NCBI RefSeq assembly: GCF_902459735.1 | Contig: NZ_CABPRV010000006.1 | Span: 186,001 to 250,000 of the forward strand | Reading direction: 5' to 3' | DNA from: Pandoraea capi | Lineage (GTDB): Bacteria > Pseudomonadota > Gammaproteobacteria > Burkholderiales > Burkholderiaceae | Length of the DNA: 64,000 bases | Shown: in pieces, positions 25,400 to 34,327 of the stretch | Layout: each line of letters opens with the position of its first letter | Numbering within the stretch: position 1 is the first letter of the stretch | Position numbers and translations under genes: made by a program | Notes under the pieces: model-generated | Seen by the model: the letters and a program-made list of their open reading frames with translations, nothing else | The model's database searches: none | What the model was told of the DNA's origin: nothing

Positions 25400-26644
25400 T
25401 TAGAACACGTGACTGACGCCAAGACGCACGACGGTCTGCGAGTTGGTTGCGGACGACATGCCGTTTGCGGCGTCGCCGACCGAAGCCGTGGCGTCGATCA
25501 CGTTGCCGAACGCGTCGAGCGTGCTGCCCGAGGCCTTCTGATAACCGGCCAACGCGTACAACTCCGTGCGCTTGGACAGGTTGTAGAACGCCGCGAGGTT
25601 GAACTGGTGGTACTTGGCGCCCGAGACGTTCGCGGCCGGCGCATTCACCTTCGTGAAGCTGTAGCCGCCGCCTACGCGGAACGCATTCGTGACGCGGTAC
25701 ATGCCCAGCACACCGATCGTGTCGAACTTGGCCGTTCGGGTAAAGCGCGAATACGGGCCTGCCGAGTATTCCGTATGGCTGTAGTTCGCGCCGAGCGTGG
25801 TGTCACCGATCTGGTACGTCATCGAGGTCGCGATGATGTCGCGAGCGCGGGCGCTGGCATATCCCGCGTTGATCGACGACGCGAAGGCCGATTCCGACGA
25901 GCCGACCCAGGTGCCGACCGACGTGTCCGTCGCGCTGGCCTTGTCGTTGTTGGCGTGCGAATAGCCCAGACCCCACGTCAGCGGACCGTTGGCATATTGT
26001 CCGGCCAGGCCCCAGGTGTTCTGGCGTCCCATCGTGCCCGGCTGGCCGCCGAAACCATACATCGCGCCGAAGGTGAAGCCGCCCCACGTCGGCGAGCGGT
26101 ACTTCACGCTGTTGTTCACGCGCGAACTGTGGTCGAGGTTGTCCACGTCGCCCGGATGTGCGGCGACGCCTGATAGCAGTGCTGTGCCGCCCACGGCGCC
26201 GACAAGATCGATGAGCGGGTCGTACTGGCGGCCGAGGGTGACGGTGCCGTAAGCCTTGTCCTGCAAGCCGACATAGGCGTGACGACCGAACTGCGCGCCG
26301 CCCTGGCTGGCGGTGCCGTTACCGATGTTGAAGCCATTTTCCAGACGGAACAGCGCCTTCAGGCCGCCGCCGAGGTCTTCCGTACCTTGCAGGCCCCAAC
26401 GGCTGCCTTGCCACGTGCCGCTTTGAAACGCGTAGTTCGACGCGCCGTTGACCAGTGCCGGACGGCCCGCGGCGCTGGCGCGCGTGACGGTAGCGACGTT
26501 GCTGGCATAGCCGATGCCGCCGTCGACGATCCCGTAAAGGGTGACGTTGGACTGGGCATGCGCGAGTGCGGCGGCGCCGCAGCCGATGAGCAGCGCGGTC
26601 GCACGGGCGAGGGGCGCGAGTGGCGCGTGGGCGAATGACTTCAT
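25400..26644 (-). CDS. General porin (OmpC-like, Burkholderiales type)
   Basis: A 414-residue porin: signal peptide ending AHAQ, mature start SNVTLYGIVDGGIGY, many GLGYSHANN-type beta strands, and a C-terminus VVRLGVSHVF with the final Phe needed for outer-membrane assembly. It should form a trimeric diffusion channel. AGGAAAG precedes ATG 26644. It is transcribed alone, convergent with the AraC gene and sharing its terminator. Confidence 0.93.
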   Translation of the reverse strand: MKSFAHAPLAPLARATALLIGCGAAALAHAQSNVTLYGIVDGGIGYASNVATVTRASAAGRPALVNGASNYAFQSGTWQGSRWGLQGTEDLGGGLKALFRLENGFNIGNGTASQGGAQFGRHAYVGLQDKAYGTVTLGRQYDPLIDLVGAVGGTALLSGVAAHPGDVDNLDHSSRVNNSVKYRSPTWGGFTFGAMYGFGGQPGTMGRQNTWGLAGQYANGPLTWGLGYSHANNDKASATDTSVGTWVGSSESAFASSINAGYASARARDIIATSMTYQIGDTTLGANYSHTEYSAGPYSRFTRTAKFDTIGVLGMYRVTNAFRVGGGYSFTKVNAPAANVSGAKYHQFNLAAFYNLSKRTELYALAGYQKASGSTLDAFGNVIDATASVGDAANGMSSATNSQTVVRLGVSHVF

Positions 26645-26944
26645 GGTGACTTTCCTGAGTGATGTCGGGCGAGTAGAAAAAGGCCAAAGGGCCTGAAAGC
26701 GGCTTTTTGGCGCAGCGGCGTAGTGGTGTAGTGGTGTAGCCGCCGTGAAGCGCCGTCGATGTGTGCCCCGGTGTTTATTCCGAGTGAATGCACGTTTAAA
26801 AAATAGGAATCCTAAAAATATGAATGTCGACATCCCTCGGATGATCGTGATCGCGTCAGCGGGTGATCAGGCCACGTGCTCCGGTATCGGCGTGTGGCCT
26901 GATCGAGCTAAGCGGGTGATGAACCGAAAGCCGTCAGGCGTTCG
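26645..26944. other. Intergenic region between porin and gdpD
   Basis: No gene seen. The left half should hold the porin promoter (AT-rich around 26800-26820). It also contains short TAGTGGTG repeats (26720-26738) and the hairpin annotated separately. Confidence 0.6.
26865..26904 (-). terminator. Hairpin downstream of gdpD
   Basis: An 11-bp perfect stem, GATCAGGCCAC (26865-26875) with GTGGCCTGATC (26894-26904), around an 18-base loop. It lies 40 bases past the gdpD stop. There is no T-run, so it is only a candidate terminator. Confidence 0.4.
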
Positions 26945-27895
26945 TTACTTCGCGGCGTCTTTCCCTTGCGAGCCGAGTGCGGCGCGCAAACGGGCGGGCG
27001 AGTCCGTCATCACCGCATCGAAGCCCAGTTGCGAGGCCGCTTCGAAGTCCTGCGGCGTCTCGACACCGAAGGCGACGAGGTGCACGTCGCCGCGCGACTT
27101 GAAGCACTGCACGGCGGCCGGCGTCCACCAGTTGGCAACGACCTTCGAGATGCCTTCGCCGAGCGTGAACCGCTCCACGACTTCCACCTGACGATGAAAC
27201 TCGATCCCGGCCCATGTGCCCGGCGCCGGGGGCGTAGCGCACTGGCCGGCGAGGGCCGCCGCCACGAGGCGGTTACGCGTGGCGTCGCGCGACTCGAACA
27301 ACTGCGCCTGCGGGCGGCGCGCACGCATGCGATCGGTCGCATCGGCCTGCGTCGAGTACAGACGCACACGCGACCACGCGTTCGTCTCGTCGAGCACCTT
27401 GATGACGGCTTCGACCAGCGGGGCTGCCGGCGTCTGCTTCATGTCGAGCAGTACCGGGACGTTGGCCGGCACGGCGGCCAGCGCTTCGCGCAGCGTTGGA
27501 ATCGGCAGCGGATGATCGCGATAGGGGAAGACGGTCTGGCCGCTGGCGTCCTTGCGTGAGAACGCATAGCCGGCGTTGAGCGTTTTCACGTCGGCGTAGT
27601 CGAGGTCGGCGAGCTTGCCGCGACCGTTCGTCAGCGCGGAGAGGTCGGCCGGACGGTACATGACCGGCACGCCATCACGCGTGACCTGCACTGTCATCCA
27701 CAGCGCCTGCGCGCCGTTCTGCAACGCGTTGGCAAAGGCTTGTACGGTGTTCTCCGGCGTGTCGCCGGTGCCGCCGCGATGCGCCACGATCAGCGGCGCG
27801 GCATTGACGGTGACGGGCGTCAGTGCGCCGAAGAGGCAGGCGGCGGCCGCGATGCCCACGGCAGCGAGGCGGGCGACCGGCAGGGGGATGGACAT
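26945..27895 (-). CDS. Glycerophosphodiester phosphodiesterase family protein
   Basis: About 316 residues with a signal peptide (MSIPLPVARLAAVGIAAAAC...VNA), so periplasmic. The GDPD motif AHRGGTGDTPENTVQAF starts the mature enzyme. Where classic enzymes have HDxxL, this one reads TRDGVPVMYRPADLSALT, so the second catalytic His is replaced by Arg-Pro. The remaining TIM-barrel features (VLLDMKQTP) are present. It may act on glycerophosphodiesters with altered chemistry or be an unusual subgroup. An in-frame ATG at 27961 is a second possible start. A GlpR-type regulator gene lies just upstream. Confidence 0.82.
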   Translation of the reverse strand: MSIPLPVARLAAVGIAAAACLFGALTPVTVNAAPLIVAHRGGTGDTPENTVQAFANALQNGAQALWMTVQVTRDGVPVMYRPADLSALTNGRGKLADLDYADVKTLNAGYAFSRKDASGQTVFPYRDHPLPIPTLREALAAVPANVPVLLDMKQTPAAPLVEAVIKVLDETNAWSRVRLYSTQADATDRMRARRPQAQLFESRDATRNRLVAAALAGQCATPPAPGTWAGIEFHRQVEVVERFTLGEGISKVVANWWTPAAVQCFKSRGDVHLVAFGVETPQDFEAASQLGFDAVMTDSPARLRAALGSQGKDAAK

Positions 27896-28029
27896 CACGG
27901 ACGTGCTAAGCGGTTTTTGAAACGACGCAAAGCGCGACTGACGAAGCGGAGCGGATGGCATGGTGATCGGTCTCTGGGCAGGGCGTGGACGATGCGTTTG
28001 GAAGATGCGCGTGAACAATGAACGTGTGG

Positions 28030-28797
28030 TCAGACGACAAGAATTTCGGGCGATCCGTCCGACGGACTTGCCAGGTGCCGACACAGCGAATCGGGCAGGA
28101 CGTCATCGGTAATGACGAGATCCTGCTCGGCGATTTGCCCGCCGCGCACGCTGGGTTTGCGTGTGAACTTGTACGCATCGGCGACCAGAATGCGATAGCG
28201 GCTGGCATCGCGAAGGGCTTCGCGCGAGGCCGCTTCGTGACGGTCGTAATCGAGCAGCGTGCCGTCGTCGTCGATGCCGCCGACGCTGTACACGCCCACG
28301 TCCGCCCGATAGGCGCGGAACATGCGGTCGGCTTCGTCGCCGAGAATTTCGGGGTTGGGCGAGCGGAGTTCGCCACCCGGCACGATCACCCGATGCTCAG
28401 GGTTGCTGGCCAGCACGAGGGCGGCGCGCAGATTGTTGGTGATGACGCACAGACGCTTGCGATGCACGAGCGCGACGGCCACCTGCTCGGGCGTGGTGCC
28501 GATGCCGAGCAGGACGGTCGCACCGTCCGGAATACGTTCGGCCGCAGCGTGGCCGATGCGAAGCTTGCCTTCGAGGTTGCGCACGCGGCGCACTTCGTAG
28601 GGTTGGTTGGCGCCCGGGGTGAGCAGACGCGCGCCGCCGTGATAGCGACGCAGCACGTTGGCGTCGCAAAGCATGTTGACGTCACGGCGAATCGTCTGCG
28701 TCGCCACGCCGAAATGCTCGGCGAGGGCGTCGACACTCATTTCGCCATGTTGGCGGAAGAGGGCGACGATACGGGTCTGGCGTTCGGAGAGGTCCAT
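28030..28797 (-). CDS. DeoR/GlpR family transcriptional regulator
   Basis: A 255-residue repressor. N-terminal DeoR helix-turn-helix: ERQTRIVALFRQHGEMSVDALAEHFGVATQTIRRDVNML. The C-terminal sugar-phosphate sensor domain has VLLGIGTTPEQVAVAL. The closest familiar relative is GlpR, which responds to glycerol-3-phosphate, fitting the adjacent glycerophosphodiesterase. Palindromes like GlpR operators lie just upstream (28809-28820 and 28878-28895), suggesting autorepression. Confidence 0.88.
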   Translation of the reverse strand: MDLSERQTRIVALFRQHGEMSVDALAEHFGVATQTIRRDVNMLCDANVLRRYHGGARLLTPGANQPYEVRRVRNLEGKLRIGHAAAERIPDGATVLLGIGTTPEQVAVALVHRKRLCVITNNLRAALVLASNPEHRVIVPGGELRSPNPEILGDEADRMFRAYRADVGVYSVGGIDDDGTLLDYDRHEAASREALRDASRYRILVADAYKFTRKPSVRGGQIAEQDLVITDDVLPDSLCRHLASPSDGSPEILVV

Positions 28798-28808
28798 CTG
28801 ACGGTCGC

Positions 28809-28820
28809 AATGTGCACATT
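28809..28820. promoter_or_regulatory. Palindrome AATGTGCACATT before the DeoR/GlpR gene
   Basis: A perfect 12-bp palindrome twelve bases before the regulator start. It shares the AATGT...ACATT ends with the second site at 28878-28895. It is placed where a repressor would block transcription or early elongation. Confidence 0.45.
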
Positions 28821-28877
28821 CGTTCTGGAATGGGCGCCACTTTGACAGCCGAGAATGACATTCAAATGACGGTGTCG

Positions 28878-28895
28878 AATGTTCAAATGAACATT
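28878..28895. promoter_or_regulatory. GlpR-like operator AATGTTCA-AA-TGAACATT
   Basis: Perfect 8-bp arms around AA. The ATGTTC/GAACAT half-sites equal those of the E. coli GlpR operator, with a slightly shorter centre. It lies between the DeoR/GlpR and Lrp genes and is likely the autoregulatory site of the former. Confidence 0.55.
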
Positions 28896-28900
28896 TTCAA

Positions 28901-29386
28901 TTAACGAGAAACACTCGGATGAACGGGAGCGTTCGCCTCGAACTTCGCGCAGCGCGTCGAAAAGAAGGTGCGCACGTTCCGGATATTGGCCGAGCTTTTG
29001 AACAGGCGTCGTGCGAGTTCGTCGTAGGCGGCCATGTCGCGGACTTCCGCGATGATGACGAAGTCCGGCCCCGGCGAGACGCGGTAGCACTGCGTCACCG
29101 CAGGCTCCTCGCAGATGTAGGACTCGAAGGTGTCGTAGTCCTCGGCGGTCTGGCGGTCAAGGCTGACTTCGACGACGGCGCTTAGCGTCGGGCCGAGTTT
29201 CGTGGCATCGACGATGGCGATCTGACGTGCGATCACGCCGGCCTCGCGCAAAGCACGTACACGTCGCAGGCAGGTCGGCGCGGACGCGTGAACCCGTCGC
29301 GACAGTTCCAGATTCGAGATTGAGGCATCGGCTTGCAGGATGCCGAGGATGCGCAAGTCCAGATCGTCGAGGGTGAGGTTCGCCAT
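28901..29386 (-). CDS. Lrp/AsnC family transcriptional regulator
   Basis: A 161-residue protein with an AsnC-type helix-turn-helix (LDLRILGILQADASISNLELSRRVHASAPTCLRRVRAL) and a C-terminal RAM ligand domain (VEVSLDRQTAEDYDTFESY ... VSPGPDFVIIAEV). It is divergent from glmS. Two Lrp-like palindromes sit in the intergenic region, so it probably regulates glmS and itself. The effector (an amino acid or amino sugar) is unknown. Confidence 0.9.
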   Translation of the reverse strand: MANLTLDDLDLRILGILQADASISNLELSRRVHASAPTCLRRVRALREAGVIARQIAIVDATKLGPTLSAVVEVSLDRQTAEDYDTFESYICEEPAVTQCYRVSPGPDFVIIAEVRDMAAYDELARRLFKSSANIRNVRTFFSTRCAKFEANAPVHPSVSR

Positions 29387-29413
29387 GCGAGAGTCCGAGA
29401 TGTGTTTTGCGTT

Positions 29414-29459
29414 TGAAATTAAATTTCATGTCACGTGATGCATGAATTTAAATTTCATG
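29414..29459. promoter_or_regulatory. Twin palindromes in the lrp-glmS intergenic region
   Basis: TGAAATT-A-AATTTCA (29414-29428, perfect) and TGAATTTAAATTTCA (29443-29457, one mismatch pair) are centred 29 bases apart, close to three helical turns, as Lrp-family octamers often prefer. The region is much more AT-rich than its surroundings. Confidence 0.6.
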
Positions 29460-29545
29460 TGAACTCGAATATTGACGATTAATTTCTTTGCGTCAACTCT
29501 ACCATCGCTTCACTGACGGGCAACGCAACATTTCGGAGAAGCGTG

Positions 29546-31375
29546 ATGTGTGGAATCATCGGCGCGGTGGCGCAGCGGGACATCGTCCCCAATCTGGTCG
29601 ACGGTCTGAAGCGGTTGGAGTATCGCGGGTACGACTCGTGTGGCGTGGCGCTTTATCGTGACCGTGAACTGGTCCGGGCGCGAAGCGTGGAGCGGGTGGC
29701 GAATCTTCAGGAGGAAATCGGGCGTGTCGGACTGAGCGGTTACACCGGTATTGCTCACACGCGCTGGGCGACGCATGGCAAACCGGTCACCGACAACGCA
29801 CATCCTCATTTCTCGCCGAATGCCGAAACGCCGCGCATCGCGCTGTCGCACAACGGCATCATCGAAAACCATGAGGCACTGCGCGCAACGCTCCAGGCGC
29901 ACGGCTACACCTTCGCCAGCCAGACGGATAGCGAGGTCATCGCGCATCTGATCGACCATCTGTACGACGGCGATCTGTTCGATGCGGTAAAGGCGGCGGC
30001 TGCGCAATTGCAGGGAAGTTATGCGATTGCCGTGATCTGCCGGGACGAACCGCACCGGCTCGTCGGCGCGCGCGACGGCATGCCGTTGATCCTGGGCGTG
30101 GGCGATGGGGAGAACTTCATCGCGTCGGATGCGATTGCGCTTGCCAACGTCACCGACCGGATCGTGTATCTCGAGAACGGCGATGTGGCAGACGTTCAAC
30201 TGCATCGCTACTGGGTGGTGGACGCGCAGGGGCAGCGTGTCGAGCGTCCGGTCAATCGCGTGGCGGCCCACAGTGGCGCGGCGGACCTCGGGCCGTATCG
30301 CTACTACATGCAGAAGGAGATTTTCGAGCAGCCGCGCGCGGTGGCCGACACGTTGTCGGACGTCACGTCGATCATGCCGGAGTTGTTCGGCGATAACGCT
30401 TGGCGCGTGTTCAATGCGGTCGACTCGGTGTTGCTGCTGGCGTGCGGCGGGAGCTATCACGCGGCGCTCACCGCCAAGTACTGGATCGAGAGTCTGGCGC
30501 AACTGCCGGTGAGTGTGGAGATCGCGAGCGAGTATCGCTATCGCGATAGCGTGCCCAACGCGAAGACGCTCGTCGTGGCGGTATCGCAGAGCGGCGAGAC
30601 GGCGGATGTGCTCGGCGCGGTGCATGTGGCCAGGCAGCGCGGGATGTTGCATACGCTGGCGATCTGCAACGTGGCGACGAGCGCGCTGGCACGTGAATGC
30701 GCGCTGACGTTCTTCACGCGGGCGGGCGTGGAGATCGGCGTGGCGTCGACGAAGGCGTTCACGACGCAACTGGTGTCCCTGTTCATTCTGGCGTTGACGC
30801 TGGCGCAAAGCCGCAAGCGCCTGACGGATGAAGACGAGCAGCAGCACCTGAAGGCCTTGCGTCATCTGCCGGATGCGGTTGCCAAGGTGCTGGCGCTGGA
30901 GCCGCAAATCATCGGCTGGGCGGAGCAACTGACGCGGCGTCAGGACATTCTTTTCCTTGGGCGCGGCCTGCATTACCCGGTGGCGATGGAGGGTGCGCTG
31001 AAGATGAAGGAAATCTCGTACATCCACGCCGAGGCGTATCCGGCGGGGGAACTCAAGCATGGGCCGCTGGCATTGGTGAGCGACGAGATGCCGGTGGTGG
31101 CGGTGGCGCCCAACGATCGGTTGCTGGAGAAGCTCAAGTCGAACATGCACGAAGTGAGCGCGCGCAATGGGAAGTTGTATGTCTTCGCGGACAGCGACTG
31201 CGGGCTGTCGCCGGGGCCGGACATCGACGTGATCCGGCTGACCGAACACTACGGTTTGCTCTCACCGATTCTCCACACCATTCCGATGCAACTGCTGGCG
31301 TATCACGCCGCCGTGGCAAGAGGCACCGATGTGGACAAGCCGCGGAATCTGGCGAAGTCGGTGACGGTGGAGTGA
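29546..31375 (+). CDS. glmS: Glutamine-fructose-6-phosphate aminotransferase (isomerizing)
   Basis: A 609-residue enzyme that makes glucosamine-6-phosphate for peptidoglycan and LPS. The N-terminal glutaminase begins MCGIIGAV with Cys2 as nucleophile, so ATG 29546 is the true start although a GTG precedes it. Two SIS isomerase domains follow ([54 protein letters not shown]). The C-terminus is KSVTVE. It is paired with a divergent Lrp regulator, a common arrangement in Burkholderiales. Its 3' end should include a Tn7 target site. Confidence 0.97.
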   Translation: MCGIIGAVAQRDIVPNLVDGLKRLEYRGYDSCGVALYRDRELVRARSVERVANLQEEIGRVGLSGYTGIAHTRWATHGKPVTDNAHPHFSPNAETPRIALSHNGIIENHEALRATLQAHGYTFASQTDSEVIAHLIDHLYDGDLFDAVKAAAAQLQGSYAIAVICRDEPHRLVGARDGMPLILGVGDGENFIASDAIALANVTDRIVYLENGDVADVQLHRYWVVDAQGQRVERPVNRVAAHSGAADLGPYRYYMQKEIFEQPRAVADTLSDVTSIMPELFGDNAWRVFNAVDSVLLLACGGSYHAALTAKYWIESLAQLPVSVEIASEYRYRDSVPNAKTLVVAVSQSGETADVLGAVHVARQRGMLHTLAICNVATSALARECALTFFTRAGVEIGVASTKAFTTQLVSLFILALTLAQSRKRLTDEDEQQHLKALRHLPDAVAKVLALEPQIIGWAEQLTRRQDILFLGRGLHYPVAMEGALKMKEISYIHAEAYPAGELKHGPLALVSDEMPVVAVAPNDRLLEKLKSNMHEVSARNGKLYVFADSDCGLSPGPDIDVIRLTEHYGLLSPILHTIPMQLLAYHAAVARGTDVDKPRNLAKSVTVE

Positions 31376-31402
31376 CCGGAGGCTCTAGATTCGTGTTCGT
31401 CA
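31340..31402 (+). other. Predicted attTn7 (unoccupied)
   Basis: The last codons of glmS (CTGGCGAAGTCGGTGACGG near 31353) match the conserved sequence bound by TnsD in Tn7. Insertion would be expected about 25 bases past the stop. No Tn7-like ends or transposase were seen. Confidence 0.5.
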
Positions 31403-31406
31403 GGCG

Positions 31407-31777
31407 CTAAGCGACTGCGCCCGTCGAACTCGCATCCACCACGAAAAACTCATTCGCATATTGCTGGCGGCGCTGAATCACCAGTCCGAGCGGTGTGCCG
31501 ACTTCCGAGGTACTGCCGGGTTCGGTACTCTTGGCCGGTGTCGCGTCTTCGCCCACGGTCACATTGACCTTTGCTGCGCCGGCGATGTGAATGCCGGGAC
31601 CACGCCGGTGATCTTGGTGTCGCTCACAAGGGTGTAACTGGTCGCGGGAATCTTCTTCGAAGAGGCATCGACAAAGTACACCTGAACGGCCTTCGAGAAT
31701 CCGGCTCCAGTGATCGTGAACTGGCCGCCGCCCTTGCGCTCAACCATGTCGAGGGTGGTGCTCGTAATGCTCGCCAT
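31407..31777 (-). pseudogene. IPT/TIG-domain protein gene, frameshifted
   Basis: From ATG 31777 the frame encodes MASITSTTLDMVERKGGGQF ... ITGAGFSKAVQVYFVDA, an IPT/TIG-like immunoglobulin fold. It then stops early after VVPAF. In the adjacent frame the protein continues from GIHIAGAAKVNVTVGEDA to SSTGAVA and a stop at 31407. Restoring one base near 31600 (a CCGG context) would yield a single protein of about 123 residues. It is either a real 1-base deletion or a sequencing error. Function is unknown; IPT domains occur in surface and binding proteins. Confidence 0.7.
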
Positions 31778-31883
31778 GAGAGACCTCTTGTTGAGACGTG
31801 GTGTCTTTCGAATCTAGGCGACACCGGCGCATCTCGCACCTGTCAACCCTGACAGGCGCGTTTCAACACTATTCGTAAAACGA

Positions 31884-31910
31884 CGAAGCCCCGCAAAAGG
31901 CGGGGCTTCG
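31884..31910. terminator. Hairpin terminator between the MFS and IPT genes
   Basis: A perfect 11-bp stem CGAAGCCCCGC/GCGGGGCTTCG with an AAAAG loop, 24 bases past the MFS gene stop on the minus strand. The T-run is poor. Confidence 0.65.
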
Positions 31911-31933
31911 ATGAACTACCGATCGTTCAGCGC

Positions 31934-33340
31934 TCAGTGTGCACGCTTGCCCACCAACCGCATCCCGCTCGCGATACATCCCGCCGCGGAGAACGCCGCG
32001 CCCCAAGCCAGGGCCCAGGTCGAACCGTGCGTGCCGAACAGGCCCAGCGCGAGGGCGACGAGTGCGGCGCCCGTCGCCTGACCGAGCAGTCGTGACGTGC
32101 CGACCATGCCGCTCGCGCCCCCGCTACGCTCCGGCGGCGCGCTGTGCATGAACGCCTTCAGGTTCGGCGACTGGAAGAAGCCGAAGCCCAGCCCGCACAG
32201 TGCCATGCGCCAGCCGATATCCCACAACTGCGCATGCTCCGGCATGATCGCCAGCAACGCCATCCCGGCACTGAGCATCGCCAGTCCGATGGCACCCAGC
32301 GCACCGGGCGGGTAACGATCGGACAGACGTCCCGCCAACGGTGCGATGGCGGCCACGAAGAACGGCCACGGCGTCATCAGGAAGCCGGTTTCGATGGGGC
32401 TGCGATGCAGCACGTTCTCGAAGTAGAACGGCAACGACACTAGCCCCAACCCTTGCGTCGCAAACGCGCAGATCGCCGTAAGCGTCGACAGCGCAAACGC
32501 AGGCAGACGCAACAGGTCGACCGGCAGCATCGGCGCACGGTGACCCCGCTCACGTCGAATCAATGCCCAACCGAAGAACAACGCCCCGACGAAGCACGCC
32601 AGCGTCAGATGCCAGTCGGCCTGCTGTGCGCTCTGACTGAGTGCGAAGATCAGCAGCGAGAACGTCAGCACATTGAGCAGCGCGGCGATCATGTCGGGCT
32701 TGTGCTCGCTGCGCGGCGTGTCCGGCAGATTGCGGCGCGAGAATGCCAGCGCCAGCAGCGCCGTCGGCACGTTGATGAGGAACAGCCACGGCCAACTGGC
32801 AAACGCTAGCACCAGCGATGCCACCGTCGGTCCGATGGCAAACGAGATGCCGACGATCAGGGCGTTGAGCCCAACGCCGCGTCCCAACTGCGCCGCCGGA
32901 TAGAGGAAGCGAATCAGCGCGATGTTCACGCTCATCACGGCTGCCGCGCCCACGCCTTGCAGCACGCGTGCGCCGGCAAGAAAGCCGAGCGACGGCGACA
33001 GCGCGCACAGCAGCGACGCCACCAGAAAGACCGCAACGCCAGCCATGAACACCCGCTTGTGTCCGACACGCTCGCCAAGCGATGCGAACGGCAGCAGCGT
33101 GGCCACCATTGCCAACTGGTACGCGTTCACGATCCAGACGGATGCCGACGGCGTCGTGTTCAGATCGAGCGCCATCTGCGGCAGGGCCGTGTTGGCGATC
33201 GCGGTATCGAGACTGGCGAGAGAGACGGCGAGCAGGATCGCCGTCATGGCAAGACCGCGTCCGGTGGCGGGCGGCTCGTGAGGTTGCGCAGCGGCGGCGC
33301 TTACCGTCGAATTGTCGGCGGTCGGGGGCAACGACGACAT
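31934..33340 (-). CDS. MFS transporter, DHA2 (EmrB/QacA) family
   Basis: A 468-residue transporter with about 14 membrane segments. The DHA2 signature LDTAIANTALPQMALDL is in helix 1, then WIVNAYQLAMVATLLPFASLGERVGHKRVF for helices 2-3, and a GARVLQGVGAAAVM motif C region. It exports drugs or metabolites by proton antiport; the substrate cannot be predicted. It follows a DsbA/FrnE-like gene by six bases, so the two are co-transcribed. Confidence 0.9.
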   Translation of the reverse strand: MSSLPPTADNSTVSAAAAQPHEPPATGRGLAMTAILLAVSLASLDTAIANTALPQMALDLNTTPSASVWIVNAYQLAMVATLLPFASLGERVGHKRVFMAGVAVFLVASLLCALSPSLGFLAGARVLQGVGAAAVMSVNIALIRFLYPAAQLGRGVGLNALIVGISFAIGPTVASLVLAFASWPWLFLINVPTALLALAFSRRNLPDTPRSEHKPDMIAALLNVLTFSLLIFALSQSAQQADWHLTLACFVGALFFGWALIRRERGHRAPMLPVDLLRLPAFALSTLTAICAFATQGLGLVSLPFYFENVLHRSPIETGFLMTPWPFFVAAIAPLAGRLSDRYPPGALGAIGLAMLSAGMALLAIMPEHAQLWDIGWRMALCGLGFGFFQSPNLKAFMHSAPPERSGGASGMVGTSRLLGQATGAALVALALGLFGTHGSTWALAWGAAFSAAGCIASGMRLVGKRAH

Positions 33341-33346
33341 GACGGA

Positions 33347-34000
33347 TCAGCCCTCGGCCAGAATCTGACGGATGGCTTGCTCGAAGACCTCGGGCGGTTG
33401 CCCTCCGCTCACGAGATGACGGTTGTTGAAGATGATCGCGGGCACCGAGCTGATGCCCAGATTCTGATAGTGACGCTCCAGTGCACGCACCTGATCGGCA
33501 TACTCGTCCGTCGACAGGATCTCGCGAGCGCGCGCGGTGTCGAGGCCCGCCTGACGCGCGGCGTCGACCAGCACTTCCGGATCGCTCGTGCGCTTGCCTT
33601 CGACGAAGTAGGCGCGCAGCAGCGCTTCCTTGAGTGCGAGCTGCTTGTCGTTACCGACGGTCTGCGCCCAGTGAAGCAGACGATGCGCATCGAACGTGTT
33701 GTACGCGTGCGTGCGCAGATCCATGCGCATCGGGAAGCCCTCGGCGGCGGCACGTGCACTGATGTTCGCCTGATTCTGCGCGAGCTGTTCCGGCGAGAGG
33801 CCGTACTTGCGCGACATGTAGTCGGCGAGCGGCACGCCGTCCACCGGCATGTCGGGGTTCAGCTCGAAGGGGCTGAAGTGCAGGTCGACATCGACTTCGT
33901 CGCCCAGTCGGCCGAGCGCTGTCTTCAATGAGGCGAGGCCGATGGCGCACCAGGGGCAGGCGACATCGGAAACAAAGTCAATCTTGAGTGTGGCAGGCAT
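33347..34000 (-). CDS. DsbA family (FrnE-like) oxidoreductase
   Basis: A 217-residue thioredoxin-fold protein without a signal peptide. The active site is CPWC (Cys15-Cys18) in SDVACPWCAIG. The cis-Pro loop GISSVPAIIFNN and helical insertion are typical of the FrnE/2-hydroxychromene isomerase-like subgroup. It is probably a cytosolic thiol-disulfide or glutathione-linked isomerase. ATG 34000 begins the family core; in-frame sequence upstream is non-conserved. Confidence 0.9.
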   Translation of the reverse strand: MPATLKIDFVSDVACPWCAIGLASLKTALGRLGDEVDVDLHFSPFELNPDMPVDGVPLADYMSRKYGLSPEQLAQNQANISARAAAEGFPMRMDLRTHAYNTFDAHRLLHWAQTVGNDKQLALKEALLRAYFVEGKRTSDPEVLVDAARQAGLDTARAREILSTDEYADQVRALERHYQNLGISSVPAIIFNNRHLVSGGQPPEVFEQAIRQILAEG

Positions 34001-34270
34001 GATCTGACGGCGCCAAGGGGGCGCGTGCAATGAAAAACGCGCCGCCTTGCGCGACGCAACACGGCAATCGTCGCACAAATCGATAATTCTCGCCGGTTCC
34101 TGCGGTGCGCCTGCCGCCGGCCTTTGCGTAGGCGGGTCTGCGGCCAGGGTGGCTGGAGGCAGAGGTTTGACTCGTGTTTTGTCAGTCGAAATTATTGTTT
34201 TGAGAGATGGAACCTTCATCGACGTCGATCACAGCCATCTATGGCGTTGCGGTATCGTGTGGGGCGAAAT

Positions 34271-34296
34271 CGATCGTTATCGATCGTTATCGATCA
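34271..34296. repeat. 10-bp tandem repeat CGATCGTTAT
   Basis: Two perfect copies (34271-34290) plus a partial third, some 30 bases before the cupin gene start codon. They may be part of its promoter or operator. Confidence 0.6.
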
Positions 34297-34327
34297 TCTT
34301 CCCCCCAAGATTTTCAAGGAGTCCGTT

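Noticed and set aside
34268-34296. 10-bp repeats before the cupin gene as a CRISPR-like or phase-variable tract
   Set aside because: Only two and a half copies and no coding consequence; kept as a simple repeat.
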